In this document: positions 17,314 to 26,624 of the stretch, piece after piece
Layout: each line of letters opens with the position of its first letter
Position numbering within the stretch: position 1 is the first letter of the stretch
Assembly: GCA_023409265.1 (NCBI GenBank)
Contig: JAEYHZ010000008.1
Coordinates: forward strand, 310,001 to 374,000
Direction of reading: 5' to 3'
Length of the DNA stretch: 64,000 nt
Source: Bacillota bacterium
GTDB taxonomy: Bacteria; Bacillota; Clostridia; Acetivibrionales; DSM-1351
The notes under the pieces: model-generated
Told to the model about the DNA's origin: nothing
The model's input: the letters and a program-made list of their open reading frames with translations, nothing else
The model's database searches: none
Program-made: the position numbers and the translations under genes

Positions 17314-19704
17314 CTACCCCATCACTACCTCAACCGTATTAACAGATCCTTCAGGCTGCGGCGGTATGGCATCCTTTATTAATTGTCCGTTCAGTGAAAT
17401 TGATTTTACTCCTTTTTGTACACCGTCGGGATTCTTTACAGTAATATTGTAAACGGCTCCTCTCCAGCTTCTGGTTGCCTCGAAGCCCTCCCAGCTTTCA
17501 GGTATGCATGGATCAATAAGCATACCCTCGAAAATGAGCCTTATACCCAGCATATATCTGGTTGCAGCAAAGTAGGACCAGCCTGCGCTGCCTGTCAGCC
17601 ATGGGTGACGAGCCCTTCCGTGAGCCGTATGGTCTCTTCCCATTATAAACTGGCAGTAGGTATATGGCTCTGCTTCACGGATCTCAATTTTATCATTCTG
17701 ATTATATGGCAGCAAAGCGTTATAAAACTTCATGGCCCTGTCTCCTCTGCCCAGCTTGGATTCTGCTACCCAAGCCCAGGGATTGGGATGACTGAATATA
17801 GCTCCGTTTTCTTTAATACCCTTATATACTCTTGTGATGAATCCAATATCATCATCAGGTTCACTGAAGGATGGACTGTTCAAATGAATACCAAAGTCGG
17901 AATACAGGTATTGGTCTACAGCATCCATGCATGAGATGGCTCTTTCCCTCTCTGCAACACCTGATACAACTGCCCAGGTGTTGGATTCCAGGTGAACCTT
18001 GCCTTCCTTGCTTTCCTTTGTTCCTATTTTATTACCCTTTGAAGTAATTCCTCTTATATACCACTGACCGTCCCATAGCTCACTTTCACAGGCTGTTTTA
18101 ACCTTCTCAGCCATGGCTGTGTACTTCTGAGTATCCTCTTTCTTTCCAAGGTATTCTGTTACTTCAATAAAGGCCTGAAGAGCCCAGTAATGGAGAAAAG
18201 ATACCATTGCGCTTTCTCCGCCGCCCAGATTCAGACAGTCATTCCAGTCGGCACGAAGTCCTTTGCAAATGCCGGTTGCTCCAACCTGTTCAGCTGAAAA
18301 ATCCAGTATACGCTTCATGTGTTCATATACGTCAGCCTCTCCGCCATCAGCAAAAGTTACCATTTCACCGAGCAGTGCAATTTCTCCGGTTTCCTTTATG
18401 TACTCGCATATTGCCGGAACAAGCCACAGAGCATCGTCCGAGCAGGTATCCTTCAGACCGTGAATTACGCTTGCCATATCAGGCTCTGGTACAACAGTCG
18501 GGGACTTAACCTTGGGCTTGTCAGATTTATTTGGATCAAACCAATCAGGTTCGAAAAGGTGCAGACCGTATCCTGCCTTAACCTGACCACGTAATAACTC
18601 AATGATTCTCTGACGGCATTTTGAAGGGTTGGAATGGGGAATACACATAACATCCTGGGCAGTATCCCTGTATCCCAGTCCGGTTCTGCCTCCAACTTCG
18701 ATAAACGATGCAAATCTGGACCATACTACATTGGTTTCTGCCTGATACAGGGTCCAGATATTCAGCATGGTGTTCATACCTTCATTTGGAGTATTGCATT
18801 GTAAAATACCAAGCTTTTTATCCCAGTATTTCTTAAGCTCCAAAAATGCTTCATCAACTTTATTCAAATCCGAATACTTTTCCTTAATGATCCTACCACT
18901 CTCACTATTGCCTTCTCCCAGCATGAAAACAAGCCTTGCTTCTTCCCCCGGCTCTAAAACAATTCGTTTGTGAAGAGAAGCACAGTGGTTTCCTCCAAGT
19001 TCTGTGCTGCCTTGACACTGTCCGTTTTCTACTGCAACAGGATTGGTTTCGGTTCTATAGGAGCCGAGGAATTTGTCCCTCAGACAATCAAAGCCATCAG
19101 GCTCAAAGCTGGAGGTAAAATATTGATACCCATCCGGATCATAAAACAGGTCATATTCAATTATTCCGTCCCTGTAGCTTGAACCTGAACAGTAGAGGCT
19201 CATCTGATGGTTTTGGTTGTCTATCTCAATTCCATGGAAAGAAAACTCACAATATGAGATAATACTTAGATTTCTCTTCCTGTCGGAAGTATTCTTAATT
19301 TTTACATCCCAGAGCTCTACGTCATCTTCTACAGGAATAAACAAGGTCTGTTGGGCTTTTATATCACTGTAGGTACTGGTGAATTTTGAATAGGACAGTC
19401 CATGTCTGCATTCAAAGTGTTTCAGTTCTTTTGCAACAGGCTGCCAGGATATTGACCAGTAATCCTTTGTATCATCATCACGGAGATATACATAATGGCC
19501 CGGTCTGTCCAAAGGGACACCGTTTGGTCTGAAACGCGTAATCCTATGATGTTGAGCACTTTTATAAAAAAGATAGCCACCGGCATTATGCGATATAACC
19601 GCACACATATCCTTAACTCCAAGGTAGTTTGTCCATGATACCGGAACATCCGGCCTGTCAATTACATATTCTCTGTTTGCATTGTCAAAGTATCCATACC
19701 TCAT
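17314..19704 (-). CDS. chbP: N,N'-diacetylchitobiose phosphorylase (GH94)
   Basis: 796 residues, cytoplasmic. It would split (GlcNAc)2 with phosphate into GlcNAc-1-phosphate and GlcNAc by inverting phosphorolysis. The start MRYGYFDNANREYVIDRPD, VISHNAGGYLFY, GHYVYLRDDD, GGRTGLGYRDTAQD, KAGYGLHLF.PDWFDP, VIHGLKDTCSDD, GLRADWNDCLNLGGGE, HPNPWAWVAE and FIMGRD are closer, as I recall the family, to the Vibrio enzyme ChbP than to cellobiose phosphorylase, which has a different middle region. The general-acid Asp is in DWND (486-489). The start follows GGAGGAATTGAAAAA. Permeases and binding protein are upstream, the mutase downstream. Confidence 0.85.
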   Translation of the reverse strand: MRYGYFDNANREYVIDRPDVPVSWTNYLGVKDMCAVISHNAGGYLFYKSAQHHRITRFRPNGVPLDRPGHYVYLRDDDTKDYWSISWQPVAKELKHFECRHGLSYSKFTSTYSDIKAQQTLFIPVEDDVELWDVKIKNTSDRKRNLSIISYCEFSFHGIEIDNQNHQMSLYCSGSSYRDGIIEYDLFYDPDGYQYFTSSFEPDGFDCLRDKFLGSYRTETNPVAVENGQCQGSTELGGNHCASLHKRIVLEPGEEARLVFMLGEGNSESGRIIKEKYSDLNKVDEAFLELKKYWDKKLGILQCNTPNEGMNTMLNIWTLYQAETNVVWSRFASFIEVGGRTGLGYRDTAQDVMCIPHSNPSKCRQRIIELLRGQVKAGYGLHLFEPDWFDPNKSDKPKVKSPTVVPEPDMASVIHGLKDTCSDDALWLVPAICEYIKETGEIALLGEMVTFADGGEADVYEHMKRILDFSAEQVGATGICKGLRADWNDCLNLGGGESAMVSFLHYWALQAFIEVTEYLGKKEDTQKYTAMAEKVKTACESELWDGQWYIRGITSKGNKIGTKESKEGKVHLESNTWAVVSGVAERERAISCMDAVDQYLYSDFGIHLNSPSFSEPDDDIGFITRVYKGIKENGAIFSHPNPWAWVAESKLGRGDRAMKFYNALLPYNQNDKIEIREAEPYTYCQFIMGRDHTAHGRARHPWLTGSAGWSYFAATRYMLGIRLIFEGMLIDPCIPESWEGFEATRSWRGAVYNITVKNPDGVQKGVKSISLNGQLIKDAIPPQPEGSVNTVEVVMG

Positions 19705-19741
19705 TTTTTCAATTCCTCCATATAATTGTAATTTAATGGTA

Positions 19742-20638
19742 TTAACCCTTTACTGCTCCCGTGGTCATACCCTTTATGACATATTCCTGAGATATGAAAT
19801 AAAGAATCAACACAGGAATTACTGTTATAAAAATAGCAGCCATCATGGCACCATAATCGGTACTGTATAGACTTTGAACCTGTGAAATCAAAACTGTAAC
19901 CGGGTGATTCCTCTTGGTCAGGTATACCAATGGTGTTAGCAGGTCGTTATATGACCACAGAAACTCCATGATGCCAACAGATACAAAAGCCGGTGTTGTC
20001 AAAGGTACAGCTATCCGCCAATATATCCCCGGAATACTGCAGCCGTCAATCAGGGCTGCTTCCTCAAGTTCCCTGGGTAAGCCTGACATGAAGCTTGTAA
20101 TTATGAGAATTGCAAAGCTCATTAAACCGGCTGTCTGGGGTATAATGACAGTAAGATATGAGCCTTGAAACCCCTCTATTACCTCCCCGATATTTTTCAT
20201 AATAATAAAGTTTGGGACTATTACTGCAAATTGCGGTATTAGCATACTTGCAATAAGGTAAACCTTTATATGCTTTGTAAACCGGAATCTGAATCTGGCC
20301 AGAACAAATGCTGCCATACTTCCCAGAAGCAGCACAAGAAGCATGGTACTTCCCGATATAATAAAACTATTTATAAAGCCGCGGAAAATATTGTTTTCAG
20401 AAAATTGTTTGAGAGTTTCGAAATTCTGAAAAATTGTTCCGTTATCAATATAATTTCTTGGTAAAGAAAAAGCATTGCCTAAAATCTCATCATTATTTTT
20501 AAAGGAATTTATCAATACCCATACTAACGGTGCAATTGTGGAAATAGCCCATAACAACAAAACAGTATATGTAATTATCTGGGAACAGTTAAATCTGAAA
20601 ATACCTTTTTCCGGTATTAATTTGCTGTTCTCATCCAT
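19742..20638 (-). CDS. ABC sugar permease, MalG/UgpE type
   Basis: 298 residues with six TM helices and the inner-membrane-component motif EEAALIDGCSIPGIYWRIAVPL (EAA loop) that docks the ATPase. It is the second permease subunit of a CUT1 carbohydrate importer. It starts 15 bp after the first permease's stop (GAGGTGGAG site) and ends 37 bp before chbP. No ATPase is encoded here; a shared MsmK-type ATPase elsewhere is usual for CUT1 systems in Firmicutes. The substrate is inferred from chbP as chitobiose or chito-oligosaccharide. Confidence 0.9.
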   Translation of the reverse strand: MDENSKLIPEKGIFRFNCSQIITYTVLLLWAISTIAPLVWVLINSFKNNDEILGNAFSLPRNYIDNGTIFQNFETLKQFSENNIFRGFINSFIISGSTMLLVLLLGSMAAFVLARFRFRFTKHIKVYLIASMLIPQFAVIVPNFIIMKNIGEVIEGFQGSYLTVIIPQTAGLMSFAILIITSFMSGLPRELEEAALIDGCSIPGIYWRIAVPLTTPAFVSVGIMEFLWSYNDLLTPLVYLTKRNHPVTVLISQVQSLYSTDYGAMMAAIFITVIPVLILYFISQEYVIKGMTTGAVKG

Positions 20639-20653
20639 TAGTGCTCCACCTCT

Positions 20654-21523
20654 TTATTCCAGCCCTTCTTTGCGCTGAGACAATTTATTTGTGATTATAT
20701 AGATTGACAAACCCAGTGCAATAATTAAAACAGAAATTGCACTGCTATAGCCCTGATTGTTATAAACAAATGCCTGCTGATATTGATATGTGCTCAATAG
20801 CTGGCTTGCATCCATGGGCCCGCCGTTAGTCATAACGTAAACAATATCGAATACCTTTAAAGAGCCTGCAATAACCAGCCCCGCGGTTGTAACAATAACT
20901 TCCTTTATTATAGGAATTGTTATATACATTGTCTTATTAAATCCCGTAATTCCATCCAATGCTGCCGACTCATAGATATCCCCGGGTACATTTGCTATGG
21001 CAGTCAGGAATATTACAAAATAGAAACCTACATATTGCCAGATGACAGGAATCAATACCAGTAACATTGCTGTGTTTTCAGTAATCCAGTTAACTTTTTC
21101 AATTCCAAGTAAAGACAATATGTTATTGGCCAGACCATAATCATACTGAAATGCAAGATAAAACATCAGACCAATTGCCGAACCTGAGATAACAACCGGA
21201 AAGAAATATACTGTTCTGAAAAACCTGAAGCCCTTTTTGGTATAGTCCACCAGTACGGCAAGAACCAGAGCAAAACCAACTTCAATAAAAATACATCCGG
21301 CCATTAGAATCAAAGTATTAATAAGTGACTTTCCAATAATTACATCGGTAAAAAGCCTTTTGAAATTTTCCAGGCCTATATAGCTGAACTTTTGCGACCA
21401 TTCCGAGTAGTCTGTGAAACTGTATTGAATCGTTTTAAACAGCGGATAATACAGGAATATCGTTATAAGCAGTATTGCTGGAGATAGAAACAGGAATATA
21501 TATCTTTTGCTTTTAAGTATCAT
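20654..21523 (-). CDS. ABC sugar permease, MalF/UgpA type
   Basis: 289 residues, six TM helices, EAA-loop motif ESAALDGITGFNKTMYITIPI and late MTNGGPMDASQLLSTYQYQQAF typical of CUT1 MalF-like subunits. It partners the permease immediately downstream and the lipoprotein upstream. The ribosome-binding site is GAGGGGG. A 129-bp gap with a stem-loop separates it from the binding-protein gene, which would allow a higher level of binding protein than permease. Confidence 0.9.
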   Translation of the reverse strand: MILKSKRYIFLFLSPAILLITIFLYYPLFKTIQYSFTDYSEWSQKFSYIGLENFKRLFTDVIIGKSLINTLILMAGCIFIEVGFALVLAVLVDYTKKGFRFFRTVYFFPVVISGSAIGLMFYLAFQYDYGLANNILSLLGIEKVNWITENTAMLLVLIPVIWQYVGFYFVIFLTAIANVPGDIYESAALDGITGFNKTMYITIPIIKEVIVTTAGLVIAGSLKVFDIVYVMTNGGPMDASQLLSTYQYQQAFVYNNQGYSSAISVLIIALGLSIYIITNKLSQRKEGLE

Positions 21524-21609
21524 AGCCAGGTACCCCCTCGGAGTCTTTGACTAATTCAGAATAGCTAAGGGGGGCTGACCTTTCTAACTGAGAATTAGTT
21601 AAAATGAGA

Positions 21610-21629
21610 CATGGTGGTTTCCCACCATG
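21610..21629 (-). promoter_or_regulatory. stem-loop between the binding-protein and permease genes
   Basis: CATGGTGG-tttc-CCACCATG is a perfect 8-bp stem with a 4-nt loop and no strong T-run. Such hairpins stabilise the 5' binding-protein mRNA in sugar ABC operons. Confidence 0.6.
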
Positions 21630-21652
21630 CTTCACTATATATATGAAACAGC

Positions 21653-22942
21653 TTATTTGGCAAGTTTTTGAGCTTCATCCAGCAACTGCTGTGATGTCTT
21701 TTTGCCGGTCATGACATAAGGAAGGTTTTTCCATATATGTGTAAAAGCCTGCTGGTCCATAACATCACCTACCGGTTTAATTATTACTTTGGCCTGAGCC
21801 AGCAAATCCATACCTTTCTTGAATAACGGGGATGTTCCTTCCACCTGACAGCTTATGGCAGGAACTCCACCCACTTTGAAGAACTTTGCCGCCCTGTCGG
21901 GAGAAGTCATGTATTTAACAAATTTTACTGCCTCTCCATTTGTATCCTTATTCCCCTTTTCAGTTACATACCAGCCTGAGCTGAAAGTGGAAATCATGGA
22001 AGTCGGATCGGCCTTCCCGCCTGGCAGCAGGTTCCAGGTCATAACATCCGTTTTTCTGCCCTCCAGCTTTGGAATTGACCATGATCCCGATATAAACATT
22101 GCAGCCCTCTTATCCTTCATCAGTTGCTCACAGGCAGTTTGTTTTATAGTAAATGCATCCTTTGTAAATGCGTTTCTGTCATACAGTTCCTTTATTCTGT
22201 CCAGTGCAGGGGCCCAGGATGCATCAAAGGTTCTGTCGTGCCCCTCCTTTCCACCCATTGATAGAATTGCCAGCTCGATTATATAATGGGGCTCCTGTGA
22301 AAAGGAACATGCTATTGGTGTAATTCCCAGCTTATTGAAAGCATCCACAGCTGCCAGCATTTCATTCCAATCAGTGGGAACCTTTATGTTGTTTTCCTCA
22401 AAAAGATCCCTGTTGTAATACATTACCTCAAAAGAGCCCAGATACGGAAGGGCATATTGCTTACCCCGGTACTTTACAGCCTCCAGTGCTAAAGAAGATA
22501 TGTTTTTACTCCATTCAGTATCATTTGCCATTTCTTCTTCCCAGGTCATCAGTTTGCCCGAGGTAATAAGAGGCTTGCCTATTTCACCTGTAAAACCATA
22601 AGTAACGGCAGGTTCATTTCCGGATGCAAAATCTGTATTGATCTTTGTCTTAAATGCGTCTGAAGCTGCCGGAGTAGAATCATCTATTATTTCAACATTT
22701 GGGTTTGCTGCAATATAATCTTTTATTCCTTCCTGCCATGAGGCCGTCCAGGCATCTCCACCTGTAAAGAAAGAGGATGCCCTGAATTTAACCCTTTTTG
22801 CCGGGTTAGCATTTTCACTTGTTTTTAACGGAGATGTCGATGTTGAAGTTTTTGCCTGCTCCTCTGTGCTGCATGATGCAACCAGCGAAACTGAAACCGT
22901 TACAGCTACCAAAACGGCAGTTGCTTTCAAACTCTTCTTCAT
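21653..22942 (-). CDS. ABC sugar-binding lipoprotein (chito-oligosaccharide inferred)
   Basis: 429 residues. The signal peptide ends in lipobox LVASC with lipidated Cys24, so the protein is anchored to the outer face of the membrane. The rest is an SBP_bac_1-type fold (IDDSTPAASDAFKTKINTDFASGNEP, ALPYLGSFEVMYYNRDLFEENNIKVPTDWNEM, AAMFISGSWS). It is the first gene of the five-gene operon that includes chbP. The RBS is AAGGAGG. It lies opposite the YesM/YesN genes, whose sensor could monitor the same sugar. Confidence 0.9.
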   Translation of the reverse strand: MKKSLKATAVLVAVTVSVSLVASCSTEEQAKTSTSTSPLKTSENANPAKRVKFRASSFFTGGDAWTASWQEGIKDYIAANPNVEIIDDSTPAASDAFKTKINTDFASGNEPAVTYGFTGEIGKPLITSGKLMTWEEEMANDTEWSKNISSLALEAVKYRGKQYALPYLGSFEVMYYNRDLFEENNIKVPTDWNEMLAAVDAFNKLGITPIACSFSQEPHYIIELAILSMGGKEGHDRTFDASWAPALDRIKELYDRNAFTKDAFTIKQTACEQLMKDKRAAMFISGSWSIPKLEGRKTDVMTWNLLPGGKADPTSMISTFSSGWYVTEKGNKDTNGEAVKFVKYMTSPDRAAKFFKVGGVPAISCQVEGTSPLFKKGMDLLAQAKVIIKPVGDVMDQQAFTHIWKNLPYVMTGKKTSQQLLDEAQKLAK

Positions 22943-23349
22943 TAATGAATCCTCCTTAAAAAGCAGATATCCTTTTAACCTTCATATGCCGTTTGTACAT
23001 GGCCAATTTCATCGCCCTTATGAATGGTCTATGGGGTATATGGGGTTAATTTTCTATACAGATATCCTACTTGTATTATATTTTTAATGCCATTACTTTT
23101 AAATGAGATAATCTTGGTATTAATTGTCCTATTTTGGTATTGTTTCTTTGCTTAAAGGAATTTAACATATAAATGTATAATTACTTATATCATACTGTAA
23201 ACCAAAGCGGTATAAAAGTTACCTCCGGCAGCCATGCACCTATAGATGTTCGGGATATCTATTGCCATGTTATACTCCACTAACGAATGGTTAAGTGGAA
23301 GTTATTATTTAATTGCTCCTAAACTACCAACGAAAGTAAAAGGTGTTTT
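22943..23349. promoter_or_regulatory. divergent control region with two TTGGTATT repeats and a -10 box
   Basis: TTGGTATT occurs at 23114-23121 and 23134-23141, exactly 20 bp apart and in direct orientation. On the minus strand TATAAT lies at 23080-23075 with a poor -35 region, so the repeats sit just upstream of a weak promoter for the ABC/chbP operon. This is the usual layout for activation by an AraC-type response regulator such as the YesN homologue next door. The 23195-23272 stretch resembles a degenerate piece of the TTATAACG repeat family (CTGTAAACC.AAGC). Confidence 0.5.
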
Positions 23350-25134
23350 ATGCTTAAATCTTTTGTAAAGAACCTGTCAAACAAGTTAACTATAAAAGCG
23401 AAGCTAATAATAATCTGTATTATATTTCTATGCTATCCTACTATAATAATAGGCTATTTCGGGTACCAAAACGTATCGGAAATTCTTAAGGAAAAGTCCT
23501 TTAATTATTCCAGATCAACCATTGACGAGTTATCAGTCATTTTCAGTGAGCGTCTGGAAACTTTGAGAGCATTCTCCTTTCAGATATTGTATGACAATAC
23601 CATTTATGAAGCAAGCACTACAATTGAGTTGGGACAAAATGACTATATTTGGGAAAATAACTTCTCACGGTATTTAACTGCCAATTTATACTCAAAATAT
23701 GAGTTTTCAGAACTATCTATTTTTTTCACCTCCAGCAAAACTCTTTATCAGGTAAATCGTTCAAATGCCGGTAATACATCACTTACACTAATCAGTACCC
23801 AACTGTATAAACAGGCAAAAGCCGGAAAAGGCTCACCGGTGTGGGTTGTTGTTCAAAAGTACAGTGGGGCAAAGGATATCTACCTTACAAAATTGGTTCT
23901 TTCTCCAACCGGAGGTAATAATGAGTTAGCCCTGATAGTTTTTAAAATTGATCAGGCTGAGCTTTTCAAAACCCTTAAAAGCTTTGAATATACTCTCAAA
24001 CATGATCTCAGTGTCATAAGTCCGAATAATGTTGAACTATACAGCTTCAATACCGGCGATCAGAGGATAGATCCGACAAAACTACCCCTGAAGGGTGATG
24101 CAGCTGAAGTATCAGAGGCCAGGATAGGCGGTGACACAATATACTACATCTGTAAAACCATGGAACCCTCTAATTGGAAGCTGGTTATAAAAATTTCCTC
24201 CAATAGCCTGTTAAAGGACGTTAGGAGCGAGGCAAGCATTGCCATAATTTTATGTCTTATCGGATTACCAATCATTCTGATGCTCATTAACTTTCTGTAT
24301 ATTGACCTTATCCGCCCTTTAAATCTTCTTATAAAGAAGATGTTAATGATTGAAAAAGGAACAATGGGTGTTACAATAGATATAAAGAGATCCGATGAGA
24401 TGGGATATGTTATCAGGACCTTCAATAATATGTCACAGCAGATAAATGCACTGATCAACAACGTTCTGAAAGTGCAGCTCGCTGTGAAGGATTCAGAAAT
24501 AAAGGCATTACAGGCCCAGATCAATCCGCACTTTTTATACAATACACTTGAAACAATTAACTGGAAGGCTAAAATAAACGGAGTTGAAGAAATCAGTGAA
24601 ATGGTTGGCGCTCTTTCCAGCATAATTGATGCAAACCTAAACAGAAGAGGAGAAAACACTATCCTTCTTAAGAAGGAAATAGAATATATCAGAAATTACA
24701 ATCTCATAATATCAAAGAGGTTTGGAACCAAAATTTCTTTCGTTATGAATATTTCCGAGGATAGCTTAAACTGTAAAATACCCAAGCTTATTATCCAGCC
24801 CCTGATTGAAAACTCAGTTTACCATGGCCTTGAAATGAAAAAAGGCGGAGGTACAATTGAACTAAACGTATATAAAGACAATAGTATTCTTCATATAAAT
24901 GTCAGTGACGATGGGTTGGGAATAGATCAGAAAACAATGGCAATGTTGAATAAAAAAATGGAAGAAGATATTTTTAACAATATTGATGACCCCATGTGTG
25001 ATAATTCAAAAATAGGAGTAATTAATGTTCATAAGAGGTTAAGGCTTCTGTACGGAGATGAATACGGACTTACCATACAAAGTGAGTTAAGACAGGGAAC
25101 GACGATTTTAATCAGAATTCCTGTTAATGAGTAA
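23350..25134 (+). CDS. YesM-type sensor histidine kinase
   Basis: 594 residues. TM1 is at about 18-40, then an extracellular sensor region to about 290, TM2 at 295-315, and HAMP (NLLIKKMLMIEKGTMGVTIDIKRSDEMGYVIRTFNNM). The His_kinase domain has phospho-acceptor His394 in QAQINPHFLYNTLETINW, and an HATPase domain carries LIIQPLIENSVYHG and DDGLGI. It pairs with the response regulator 51 bp downstream. YesM/YesN systems control carbohydrate genes in Firmicutes. Its position opposite the chitobiose operon suggests it senses that sugar or its binding protein. Confidence 0.92.
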   Translation: MLKSFVKNLSNKLTIKAKLIIICIIFLCYPTIIIGYFGYQNVSEILKEKSFNYSRSTIDELSVIFSERLETLRAFSFQILYDNTIYEASTTIELGQNDYIWENNFSRYLTANLYSKYEFSELSIFFTSSKTLYQVNRSNAGNTSLTLISTQLYKQAKAGKGSPVWVVVQKYSGAKDIYLTKLVLSPTGGNNELALIVFKIDQAELFKTLKSFEYTLKHDLSVISPNNVELYSFNTGDQRIDPTKLPLKGDAAEVSEARIGGDTIYYICKTMEPSNWKLVIKISSNSLLKDVRSEASIAIILCLIGLPIILMLINFLYIDLIRPLNLLIKKMLMIEKGTMGVTIDIKRSDEMGYVIRTFNNMSQQINALINNVLKVQLAVKDSEIKALQAQINPHFLYNTLETINWKAKINGVEEISEMVGALSSIIDANLNRRGENTILLKKEIEYIRNYNLIISKRFGTKISFVMNISEDSLNCKIPKLIIQPLIENSVYHGLEMKKGGGTIELNVYKDNSILHINVSDDGLGIDQKTMAMLNKKMEEDIFNNIDDPMCDNSKIGVINVHKRLRLLYGDEYGLTIQSELRQGTTILIRIPVNE

Positions 25135-25185
25135 CAGTTATCAGAATATATACTTGCTCAGAATACATCAAGTGGAGGTCAGAAT

Positions 25186-25998
25186 ATGTACAAGGTAATG
25201 ATAATCGACGATGAAGAAACTATCAGGCAAGGCTTGCGCTCTGTTATAAACTGGGAAGAACATAGTTGCAGCATAATCGGGGAGGCAGAAGACGGTGACG
25301 AAGGAGTACAGCTTATCACAGAACTCAAGCCCGATATCATTTTTACAGATGTGAGAATGCCTGGTTTGAACGGTCTTGAAATGATTGCAAAAATCAAGGA
25401 ACTTAATCATCAGTGTATCATAATTATTATGACGGGATTCAGAGAATTTGAGTATGCCCAGCAGGCGGTGCGTCTAGGGGCCTTCAGGCTACTGCTGAAG
25501 CCCACCAATACCGAGGAGCTTCTCCAGGCTATTGATGATGGGGTTGCAGAACTTAAGAAGCAGGTATCCAGCCAGAATGAACTATCCAACCTCCGGACAA
25601 AGCTAAAGGAGCTTTATGGCATAACCCAGACTGTAAAGGAAGCTCCCGCAGCAGAAGCAAACGAAACAGCCTCAAATTCAAAGTATCTTGTTGCAAAGGC
25701 CATTGAAATATTAAAAACAAATTATTTTAAGGATCTGGACTTAAAGGCTGTTTCAGACCAGCTGTATATCAGTACCTGGCACTTAAGCAAACTTCTGAAA
25801 AAGGAAACAGGAAGCAATTTTATAGATATACTGAATGAAATAAGGATTGACGAGTCAAAAAAGCTGCTTCTGTCCCCAAAGTTGAAGATCTACGAAATTG
25901 CAGAGAAAGTTGGGTATGTTGACGTACCTTATTTTACAAAACTATTTAAAAAGCATACCGGACAAACACCAATGGAATATAAAAACAATAAAAAATAA
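25186..25998 (+). CDS. YesN-type response regulator with AraC DNA-binding domain
   Basis: 270 residues: receiver domain (1-120) with acidic DD at 8-9, phospho-acceptor Asp55 in IIFTDVRMPG and Lys in LLLKPT, then a short linker and two AraC helix-turn-helix motifs (165-270; LKAVSDQLYISTWHLSKLLKKETG and IYEIAEKVGYVDVPYFTKLFKKHTGQTP). It lacks the long central region of many YesN proteins (about 500 aa). It probably binds the TTGGTATT repeats upstream of the ABC operon. The RBS is GTGGAGGTCAGAAT. Confidence 0.92.
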   Translation: MYKVMIIDDEETIRQGLRSVINWEEHSCSIIGEAEDGDEGVQLITELKPDIIFTDVRMPGLNGLEMIAKIKELNHQCIIIIMTGFREFEYAQQAVRLGAFRLLLKPTNTEELLQAIDDGVAELKKQVSSQNELSNLRTKLKELYGITQTVKEAPAAEANETASNSKYLVAKAIEILKTNYFKDLDLKAVSDQLYISTWHLSKLLKKETGSNFIDILNEIRIDESKKLLLSPKLKIYEIAEKVGYVDVPYFTKLFKKHTGQTPMEYKNNKK

Positions 25999-26068
25999 TG
26001 TAAGTATTTACAGTTCCCAACTCATTGAATATCCTATACCTTTTAAGATATTATATTATTAAGATTTA

Positions 26069-26242
26069 TTATAACGCATTGGTTCAGTTGAAAATTTTTC
26101 GGCTGTAGAAAAACTTTCTTACCTCTGCGCGTTTCAACGAGACAAAGGGCCTTCAGGGGCACCATGGATATGCTCACCGCCTGTAAACCGAAGCAGTACC
26201 CGCTACCTATAGAGGTGGGAGACATTTCTTGTCTCGTTATAA
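26069..26242 (+). repeat. TTATAACG-ended structured repeat, copy 2
   Basis: 174 bp, starting TTATAACGCAT and ending CGTTATAA. A hairpin GAAAATTTTTC / GAAAAACTTTC closes loop GGCTGTA, and a second stem pairs AACGAGAC (26136-26143) with GTCTCGTT (26231-26238). It lies between the response regulator and the next gene. Compared with copies 1 and 3, the stem bases change in complementary pairs. Confidence 0.75.
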
Positions 26243-26309
26243 TAAATGACGATGTAAGATATGTTCAGTAAATTTGGAGTAAAACATTCGCACAAATGAG
26301 GAGCTTAAT

Positions 26310-26591
26310 ATGAACGGATTTTATTTATTTGTATCAATTGCAAGTCTCATAGCCATATTGGTTACTTTTTTCCTGGCAAAGGTTTTTAGAAACGTACCTT
26401 TCGTTAAGTATCTGCCATGTATAATTACAGCCATATCCGGTATTGGGTTTTACATCAAAGCGGCATTTTTCTCAACAGGGTTTGAGGATTTGGGTTATAT
26501 AGTGATGGCATTAATTGCTTGTATTGTTTTTTTTATCTCTTTTATCACCGCCTTTATTATGGGCATGATTCAAAAGAAAAGTAAGAATTGA
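26310..26591 (+). CDS. small three-helix membrane protein
   Basis: 93 residues with three hydrophobic helices (about 4-24, 33-53, 62-86) and a basic KKKSKN end. No domain recognised. ATG 26310 follows TGAGGAGCTTAAT. It lies 33 bp before the YitT gene on the same strand, so they are probably one transcript. Confidence 0.65.
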   Translation: MNGFYLFVSIASLIAILVTFFLAKVFRNVPFVKYLPCIITAISGIGFYIKAAFFSTGFEDLGYIVMALIACIVFFISFITAFIMGMIQKKSKN

Positions 26592-26624
26592 TTATTCGAT
26601 GTATAACAAAGGAGTCCGTACCAT

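Noticed and set aside
17314..19704. Cellobiose phosphorylase
   Set aside because: The N-terminal RPDVP..NYLG, VIHGLKDTCSDD, GLRADWNDCLNLGGGE and FIMGRD blocks fit the diacetylchitobiose phosphorylase branch of GH94 better, and the operon has a mutase.
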